DNA of 64,000 nt, from contig NC_072892.1 of assembly GCF_027943255.1 (NCBI RefSeq), positions 162,628,792 to 162,692,791 of the forward strand, written 5' to 3'. Below are positions 57,026 to 64,000 of the stretch, piece by piece. The translations under genes and the position numbers were made by a program. Position 1 is the stretch's first letter. Each line of letters opens with the position of its first letter. The notes below the pieces were generated by a model that saw nothing but the letters and a program-made list of their open reading frames with translations, was not told the origin of the DNA and searched no databases. Origin of the DNA: Anastrepha obliqua. Lineage: Eukaryota > Arthropoda > Insecta > Diptera > Tephritidae.

Positions 57026-58132
57026 TTAAGATTGCTGCGGCTTGGCGCCTGATGGTATTGGCGGTGGAGGCACATCCGGCACTGCGCTGTTCTTATTCTT
57101 CGACGCATTCTTTATACTGTCAAAATCGGCAGGTGGCGACTGTGGTGGCTCTTCAGGTTGAGGTTGGGGTTCACTTGCCGCCGCTTCTTCGGCCGGATCT
57201 TGTGTTGGTTGCTGCTTTGGCGGCGGTGGTGGTGGTGGTGGTGTTGGTACTGGTCCACTGGGCGCTGCCGTCGGTGGAGTCGGTACTGGTGGCTTCGGCG
57301 CACCCGTCGGAATACCGCCTATTGTGAAATGTTGATGTTGACTGGGGAAATATTCGTAAGGTGGCAGAAATTGCTCACGATAACCAGTGATGGGATCGTA
57401 GATGAGTGGATACTGATTAAAAGCGTAAGGCGGAAGTGCAACTGGAGCATTGGGATTACGTTGGGGATATTGTTGCAATGGTATAAGTGATGGAGGTAGA
57501 CCGAATTCGTTCAAGGGAATGGGCAATTTCTCATTGGGCATTTGATTGGGCGGATTCTGGTCGAGCGGTGGAATGTAAGCGGGCTTATTTGGTGGTGGTG
57601 GCAAAGTAGGCGGTTGCACCGGTTCTTGCTCTTCCGTAGGTGGCGTAGCAGTAGGCGCGTTACTTTCGATTGGTGAGCCATCTTGCGGCGGTGGTTGTTG
57701 CGCTGCTGCATTGGGCGCCGGCAAGAGTTGTGGTTCACTATTTGGTGGCGGTTGATGCATAAACTGCGGTGGGAAGCGTTGTTGCGGAAGTGGATAGGGA
57801 AACTGCAAAAAAAAGAGTCAACAAATTTGTCATATAACGAAGTTTTGAACATAATAGAAATACCCCACCTGCTGATTTGGCGCTAAACCCGGCACTATTG
57901 GTTGGCCAAAACGCACTAGTGGCGGCGAGTAGAAACCATAGGGATTATACGGTCCGAAAGGATAGTGCGCCACGCCACCCTCGTGTATGGTGGGTTGTAT
58001 GACGGGGTAGGCGCGGCTCGAAGTTAGATTATCATCGGTCGTAATGAGTGCATTGTAGACTTTTGGCGTGCGTCGTAAGGCAGCTCCACAGCTGGAGTAA
58101 CAGTTGATGGCGATTAGTAAGGCGATTAGAAT
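57026..58132 (-). CDS. Secreted proline-rich protein, unknown family (first exon unresolved)
   Basis: Two exons are clear on the minus strand: 58132-57869 (after TATTACAG, phase 0) and 57802-57026, joined CAGCAG|GTGGGG...TTTGCAG|TTTCCC, giving at least 346 residues. The first begins ILIALLIAINCYSSCGA, most of a signal peptide; the ATG and a few residues must come from an upstream exon I could not place with correct phase. The mature protein has an aromatic segment (HYPFGPYNPYGFYSPPLVRF), a long Pro/Gln region, a unique FNQYPLIYDPITGYREQFLP core, a Pro run of eight and an Asn/Lys-rich end. This resembles insect extracellular-matrix or eggshell/cuticle Pro-rich proteins in composition only. Partner and function are unknown. 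Confidence 0.8.
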
Positions 58133-58700
58133 CTGTAATACACAAGCAAATTGTCACATAAAAATTATAAAATGGAAAGACTGTAAATTGTATGAGTAAG
58201 AATGTGTTAGTTGGCATACAGTTATTGGTAAATATGTATATATATATATGTACGTAATAAGAACAAGTTTCATGTGAGTCATCTACTGGTCGCCGCGTGT
58301 AGCTGCAAGTGGACATTCATACCTCTGCGTGTTCGGACGTTTATTGGTCATTCAAAACTATGCAAAATGTCTTTTTTTCTAACTGGTTGACATATGGCTC
58401 GACGCGCGTGCTATTATCTGCATATGTATGTATATGTATGTACATATGTATCAGTCTATATTTATGTTTTGTTATACGATTTTGCTCTACATGGTAATAA
58501 ATCAAATCTGGAGCAACACCCAAGTTCAATTAAACTGCCAAGAGCAACTGATATTGCTGTGGCTGGCGGCCGGCGTATGCGAGTGTGCTTATGCTGGGCA
58601 TATCGGCTGTTAGTAAGTAGGTTGTAGGTACGAAATCAAATTCACCGACAACAAAAATGATTGAAAAAATATTTTCTAAAAAATGGAAAACCGAGAGCAT
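58133..58700. other. 5' region of the proline-rich gene
   Basis: Should contain its first exon and promoter. A candidate MKLVLIT start near 58273-58254 fits a signal peptide but splices out of phase, so it is not called. Confidence 0.35.
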
Positions 58701-58711
58701 GATTTCTCTTT

Positions 58712-59300
58712 TTGCGTTGTTCACTCCTCTCGGGAGCATAGGACCTCGACAAGACATGGCTTGCGTTGGTTACGTTAATCTATTTGATTTCTGCCAGGGT
58801 GGGTGATTAGCTTGCCGTTACCAGTCCTAAACTTAGGAACAACGCCTGCTTACTGCTTGGAGCGCCATCTGTGTTTTACATTTTTCTGCCTGAAGGATCG
58901 CACAGATGAGTTGAGGCACTCCGCAAGGCGGTGTTCTCTATTCATTTCTCTAGGTTGTCGTTGTCAATGACATGCTGGAGGAGCTGGTAAGATGGGAATG
59001 CAGAATGATTTCTTACAAGGATGTTAGTTGGAGCTCGTTGAATGCAAGGAAAAATAAAATGCCCAGAGCTAAATCTCCTCAATGGGGGGCGCACCGCTGG
59101 TGCTGTCTGACAAGGTGGAATAACTAAGCTCTTTGACAGAAGGCTAACGTGGAGTTTCAACAATGAGAAGAGGATAAGGAAGGCAGCATTTGTCTTGTAT
59201 GGATGCAAAGACGCTGTTGGCAAAAGGTGGGATTCGACTAGAGTTGTATGTTGGCGCTATAATACCATTATAAAGCCAATTCTGTTGTAGGGAGACCTTG
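58712..59300 (+). mobile_element. LINE B mosaic, copy 2
   Basis: Homologous along its length to 55320-55880: GTTCACTCCTCTCGGGAGCA, GCCGTTACCAGTCCTAAACT, GAGTTGAGGCACTCCGCAAG, CTGGAGGAGCTGGTAAGATG. It has an internal deletion near 59030 relative to copy 1. It contains an additional about 25-bp segment near the head. Coding frames are broken. Confidence 0.7.
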
Positions 59301-60330
59301 TCTGGTGGAAATCACTCTAGAGGATAACATTGCTGAAGAAGCTGAAGAAGGTTCAAAAGTCTGCTCTGATTGAAATCAGGGGGGCGCTTCGGCCTACTCC
59401 TACTTCACCGCTTGACGCATTGCTAAATGTGGTAACTGTAGACATCGTAGCAAAATTGTCGCTGCGCGTGCCGCAAGCAGACTGAAAGGCTCATGCTACG
59501 CTAGCTACAGGCTTGACATCACTGACGGGCACTCAGAAACGTTTGATTCATCCTCTTGGCGACACCTCGCTTAGTCCAAGCGGGTCATGCTCCACTTACA
59601 TTCCATTAAGGAAAGAATGGGCGGGATGCAGCACTTTGAGGCACGATCTAGTGAACCTGTTGACGGATGGCTCGAATTTGAATGGAAGGGATGGCAGAGG
59701 AATCCACTGCGTGGAGCTCGGCATTAGACTCAAGTTTTGCAGTGTGTTCTAAGCAGATATAGCCGTAATCAAAGACTTATCTCACTTGTGTAATAACTGC
59801 TACGGAAGTAAATATCTACTCCGACAGCCATGCGGCAATCAAGGCCTTGGGCTCGATGAGATACACTCGAAATAGCTCGGGGAACGCCTGATATCTCTTT
59901 CGATCGTATCTAAATTTTTTAGGCTCATCTGGGTATCTGCTTACAGCGACATTACAGGCGAATGAGCTTATTAGGAAAGGGACCTGTGAGAGGAGAGGAA
60001 TAATATCCCCCATTGACTGCCTGCGGTATGCTCTTTGAAGGGTGGATTTCGCGTCAACTCTGCGAGTGTTGGGAAAGTACACAAACTCGTAAGGTCGCGA
60101 TATCATTCTGGCTACGTGTGGATCGGAGGCGCCCGAGGTATCTTCTATGGTTAACAAAATCTCAGCTCTCGAATTTCTGGGGTACCCTTACAGGACACTG
60201 TGCGCGAGGTATGCATGCTGTGAAGCGCAGCACTACTTCGAGCTCTTTTTGCGTCAGTTACATGAAGGATGAGGTTAAATCATCGCAGCACCTTCTCCTT
60301 TGATGCCCTGCTCTCGCGGGGCTAATGTTT
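59300..60330 (+). mobile_element. LINE B continuation: connection and RNase H start
   Basis: Frames in order: KKLKKVQKSALIEIRGALRP, PTPTSPLDALLNVVTVDIVA, a shift, then LVNLLTDGSNLNGRDGRGIH with the first RNase H Asp, CSVF*ADIAVIKD (stop in place of the Gln before the catalytic Glu/Ala), and a GTLTGHCARGMHAVKR tail. Colinear with a LINE downstream of the thumb at 59160-59290. Multiple stops. Confidence 0.65.
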
Positions 60331-60439
60331 AGATATCTTGGTTCTCACTGCGTGATATTGCTTGCTTGCGTGATATATTAACCTCCTGATGAGCTTCATC
60401 AACAGCATGAGGCGGTAGGCGGTTAACACAACCGTAACT

Positions 60440-61190
60440 CAGTTATCGTTCGGCACAATTTAGCACCAATTAAGAGTCGTGCATCTGTTTTTCAAGCGGA
60501 GGTCTATGCTGTTCAAGAAGCGATGAACTTTGTTGTGGAACACAGATAGAGAGGCAGATCTATATGTATCTGCAGCGACAGCCAAGCTGCGCTCATGGCC
60601 TTAGACAGCCTCCCACCACATCAGGGGTAGTCGAGTCCTGTAAATCCAGGCTGAACTATGTCGGTAGACATAATAGCCTGATGCTAACATGGGTCCCGGG
60701 ACACGTGGGTATCGCGGGTAATGAGACCTCTGACTGCTTAGCTAGGATGGGCTCTGAGGCCAACTTCTGTGGCCCGGAGCCTGTTCTGCAACTCCCTTCT
60801 GCAGCCATTAAGGCCACTGTTAGAAAATGAGTTACTACAACCCACAAGCGAGCTTGGCAGGCTGAGAGAGGCTGCAGATACAAAACTGATGTTACCTGTC
60901 ATGTCCGATCGACTGTCGCAAATCTTTCTGTCATTTAGCAGAAGGGAGTGCAGACGGCTGGTTGGACTGATGATGGGCCACTTTCTGTGGGCGAACACAT
61001 GGAAAAGATAAGGAGGATGACACGGCGGACCACTTTCTGTGCATCTGCCCCGCCTTCACTCGAATCAGGCTTGAGGTCTTTGGCACTGATGTGTTAAGCA
61101 GCGATCACCTGGGTTTCTTGGCACCACAGGAGCTATTCAGATTTCTTCGGAGGTCGGGTAGATTTGAAGAAAATTAAAAGGGAATCCGAG
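60440..61190 (+). mobile_element. Second RNase H LINE remnant
   Basis: A different RNase H: ASVFQAEVYAVQEAMNFV, CICSDSQAALMALDSLPPH, MLTWVPGHVGIAGNETSDCL, MGLMMGHF-type tail and CICPAFTRIRLEVFGTDVL then APQELFRFLRRSGRFEEN. The QAE, SDSQ and NE.SD catalytic acids are kept, but the frame shifts at least four times. It lies downstream of LINE B in the same orientation, so the region is a mosaic of two families. Confidence 0.7.
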
Positions 61191-62679
61191 TGCAGTACAA
61201 TGGACCTAATTGTGTCTGAGTGCTGTAATTGCTAGTTGCCAACAAAAAAAAAACCGAAAGAGCTAGATGTTAAGCCTTTAAGTTTGTTAAAAAACGTTTT
61301 CGATTACCGTTTTCTTTTTTTCCAATTTAAATGAGAGTCACAAACGAGCATAAGGACTTTTTAGACAGAATATGCACCAAAAGTTCGCTCATCAATGACT
61401 ATTTAATTTTTTTTAATTTTTTTATTTTTTAATTTTTATTTTTTAGTGGTAAAAACATCCCTCCGCTTCTCTTGGATTTTTTCCTCAATCCGGGGACTGC
61501 TTCTGCATTTCTTCGAGGGCTCTTGAATGACAATAATATTCAAAGATATGATATAAAGTTCTTGAACTTTTTTCTCGGTGCACCAACCGTTTCCCTTTCC
61601 CTCGGCTGCCATGCAAAAAATCTTGCGCTTTTACTTTGTCTCTTCTAATAGTTGCCTGGCTTATTAACAATTACTGATGTCAGTTGGTGAACTTTTAGTT
61701 AACAATTGACTAAAAACCAGTATTTTATGCTCCATTTTATTTTCCACCCCTTCTCGTTCCTCCGCCGCCATTGGTGTAAATTACGTTTTGTTTATCTTTC
61801 CGCATTATTTATGTGCTTGTTGAGTGCGCTGATCACGGTAATTGATCTCCAAGTAATAAATAAACTAATAACACGCGTTTAACAGTAAAAATATTATATT
61901 ATAAATATATTTCTAAGTTAAACAATCCACACTGACCGTAGCCCGTTAATATATTGTAATTGGTGCGAATGAGCTAATGGTGTGAAAAAAGCAGCTCAAA
62001 CTGAGATAAATGGGTTTTTAATGTACCTACTTTAAAATGGAACTTGCGCGTACTTGCATTTTTAAATTATTGAAATAGGTGTAAGAAATATCGACCACCT
62101 AACTATACTAATTGAACCGACTGGAGAAAAGCGTGCCAAAGGTGTGCGAACAAGAAAGGAACTGAGGCTGAAGATCAGTGGGCAAATCTGTAGGAATTAA
62201 GTATCGGGAATTTAGTTGTAACTCGATAATTGGAAACAGTTACTAAATACATATAGAAGTGTCTGCAAAGCGGGGACCTTTCTTCAGCTCCAGCCGAAGT
62301 TAGAAGTCGATGGCACATTTGCTTTGTGTTTTCTGTTCTTTTTTCGAAAGAAACTTTTTAGTAGTGTTGTGAAAAGATTTTCTTACATTACAGGCAGTAG
62401 ATTGTGATCAAATTTTTAGTGAAATATGGCGAATAATGATGCAGGGTACTCATTGGGGATGAGAGCAGAATATCTGAAAATGACCGAGAGACTCGTAAAG
62501 AAATTCAGCAGAGAGTGAAAAAGGGTAATGAGTGGTTAAAGAGGGTGACGATGCTCAAGTCGCGACTAAAGGCAATGTTGATCATTCAATAGTTATGCAG
62601 CGTCAGGGGAAGACTATTTATGAAGACTATCTATGAGGAAGACTAAATTTTGCCCTCTTTCTTTGCACACACAATCGCG
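61191..62679. other. AT-rich intergenic DNA
   Basis: Contains a T/A-rich run (61395-61445). No gene motif recognised on either strand. Confidence 0.35.
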
Positions 62680-63416
62680 ATTGCTACTAAAGTCCAAAAC
62701 CGCAACAAGGTCCTCAAATCGCTAGCCGGCAGTAGACAAATAAATGTTGCTGGCGACATTTAAAGCAATTGGCTGGCCGGTTCCAAATTACGATGTGCAT
62801 GTCTGGTCGCCTGGTACTAGTGATACGCAGTGGACAAGGCCCAGACATGCCAAAACAAGGCTCCAGACAGCCACGGGATGCCTCCTGATATCCCCCCTAC
62901 AACATCTACATAATGAGGCACAGATGCTCCCACTCAATGAGAACAACAAACTGCTCGGCAAACAGTTTCTGGTCCGGTGCCACCGTTGGTTTCACCCCTG
63001 TAGACACTAGCTATAACCTGAGCCGCCTCCTAGGCTCTTCAAGTATTCCGACGAGATGTAGGACAAAACTAATCGCCAACTATTGGACCGGACAGTGTTT
63101 GGACATACGCTCAATGACATTCATCGGCAGACACTTACCACCTTCGTAAACTCCCGAGCCCTGAGTGCCGTAATCGGAGTCCGATCACCACCCACAGCAG
63201 AAGGAGAGAGGCCGGAGTAACTTTGGCACAATGAAGGCACCCCGCATGATACTAACCACCTTTTCACATGCGGCACCAAACCTACTCACCTAACACCCCT
63301 CTCCCTTTGGACCAAACTTGTCGAAATAGCAAGTTTTCTGGGCAACCGTTAGACGGATAAGACGACGAGTAACCACATTGCACTAACAGCTGCTACAACA
63401 ACAACAATAACAATTT
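62680..63416 (+). mobile_element. Jockey-like LINE 3' end
   Basis: Encodes TFKAIGWPVPNYDVHVWSPG then TSDTQW, TATGCLLISPLQHLHNEAQM, KQFLVRCHRWFHPCRH, LLDRTVFGHTLNDIHRQTLT, AVIGVRSPPTAEGERPE and THLTPLSLWTKLVEIASFLG, with two or three stops. The tail is CAGCTGCTACAACAACAACA then ATAACAAT. Same family as 25914-26692 and 54126-54705. Confidence 0.85.
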
Positions 63417-63718
63417 AATTTTCCACGTAACTCAATATAATTATGTTTTATTGATGAATTCCCGGAACTTGATTGCCCCTCCTCGTATTTATCCCCGATA
63501 TTATCACAATTTTCAGCAGCTGCGGTGCTGGTAGTTGTTTAATTGTTATCCGCAACTATCAGCTTTCGGAGTTCGGGTCAGTGATGCCTGATTGTGTGAC
63601 ATTTCCCTATTTTAGCGATTACCGGATATTTCGATAAAAAGTGTTTGAGTTTTTATAAAGTTTCCGTTTTTCATATATGATAATAGCATGCTTGCCTTTT
63701 GATGACATTTTAGAAGTA
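63417..63718. other. Spacer
   Basis: No feature seen. Confidence 0.3.
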
Positions 63719-63720
63719 CA

Positions 63721-64000
63721 GTCGAGCCTCGTTAATTCAAATCTGCGATATTTCGAATCTCTCATTAATTCAAAGTTATCACGAGTCCTTTACAAAATCT
63801 CTTTATAGAAAGAAAGCGATGTTGCAAAAGAATTTAAGCTTCCTCTCAGTACTCTCTCAACCATAATAAAGTACAAGGAGAAAGTTACTGCTGTTCAAAC
63901 AGGTGGAGCACGGAAAAGAACAACTAAAAAGAACAACAATGGTACCAGTAGTTGACATCAGCGGTATGAGTTTTTCTGACTATGTTCAAGTGGATGAAGA
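63721..64000 (+). mobile_element. pogo/Tigger-type transposon, cut by window end
   Basis: Begins CAGTCGAGCCTCGTTAATTC directly after TA (63719-63720), the terminal-repeat and target-site style of pogo/Tigger elements. It encodes SDVAKEFKLPLSTLSTIIKY then KEKVTAVQTGGARKRTT, the start of the CENP-B-like helix-turn-helix of pogo transposases, followed by a stop. The rest lies beyond the window. Confidence 0.75.

Noticed and set aside
57052..57490. Plus-strand frames rich in Val/Trp/Tyr opposite the proline-rich gene
   Set aside because: Antisense to Pro codons; no signal for a gene.
58254..58273. MKLVLIT as first exon of the proline-rich gene
   Set aside because: Fits a signal peptide, but joining its GTACAT donor to 58132 gives a stop in the new frame.

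Overview
The window looks like nuclear DNA of a higher fly (Diptera), most likely a tephritid fruit fly. The unique genes are split by short 55-90 bp introns and encode clear insect orthologues of conserved eukaryotic proteins. They sit in AT-rich DNA full of mariner, jockey-like, RTE-like and RNase-H-bearing LINE debris and a tRNA-derived SINE. The family assignment is an inference from repeat content; no species marker was seen. There are no bacterial or viral genes, no CRISPR array and no rRNA.

Layout. 1-10.25 kb: transposon remnants (a LINE ORF with tandem Cys/His fingers, RTE-like and RNase-H LINE fragments, a MITE, a SINE with intact target duplications, a dead maT-type mariner). This is probably intron or flank of the gene whose last exon lies at 10255-10566 (a very-long-chain fatty acid elongase C-terminus, + strand). 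10.6-22.6 kb: AT-rich DNA, an RTE-like reverse transcriptase (-), a 2.2 kb DNA transposon with about 430 bp inverted repeats and a 212-aa zinc-finger-like ORF, a minisatellite-bearing repeat, a SINE and a mariner. 23.3-27.2 kb: complete Lkb1/STK11 kinase gene (+, five coding exons). Its last intron is almost wholly a mariner that was itself invaded by a jockey element. 28.4-31 kb: an 84-bp tandem repeat and a Tc1-like remnant. 31.06-34.68 kb: complete Integrator subunit 5 gene (-, nine exons, 1030 aa). 35.5-38.0 kb: a 0.9 kb (AACAT)n array, a second minisatellite-bearing repeat and a minisatellite made of splice-donor-like units. 38.8-44.2 kb: a housekeeping cluster with NAD(P)H-hydrate dehydratase (+), histone N-acetyltransferase NAA40 (+) and, convergent with it, pterin-4a-carbinolamine dehydratase (-). 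44.3-49.1 kb: mariner, foldback elements and a second long-TIR transposon related to the 16-18 kb one. 49.2-49.8 kb: a small secreted-protein gene (-). 51-56.7 kb: a decayed transposon with GGGGGCGTCC termini, a mariner, a jockey end and LINE pieces. 57.0-58.1 kb: a gene for a secreted proline-rich protein (-). 58.7-64 kb: LINE mosaics, a jockey 3' end and the start of a pogo/Tigger element cut by the window edge.

The host genes do not form one pathway. Several are housekeeping: LKB1 controls AMPK-family kinases and polarity, INTS5 belongs to the nuclear Integrator complex, NAXD repairs damaged NAD(P)H, NAA40 acetylates histone H4/H2A N-termini, and PCBD recycles tetrahydrobiopterin. The most unusual content is in the repeats: (i) two related transposons with 420-550 bp terminal inverted repeats, TTA target duplications and only an N-terminal protein; (ii) a 126-bp hairpin retroposon with a perfect 13-bp duplication whose tail matches that of the local jockey LINE; (iii) a gene intron grown from about 78 bp to 1.9 kb by two nested insertions.
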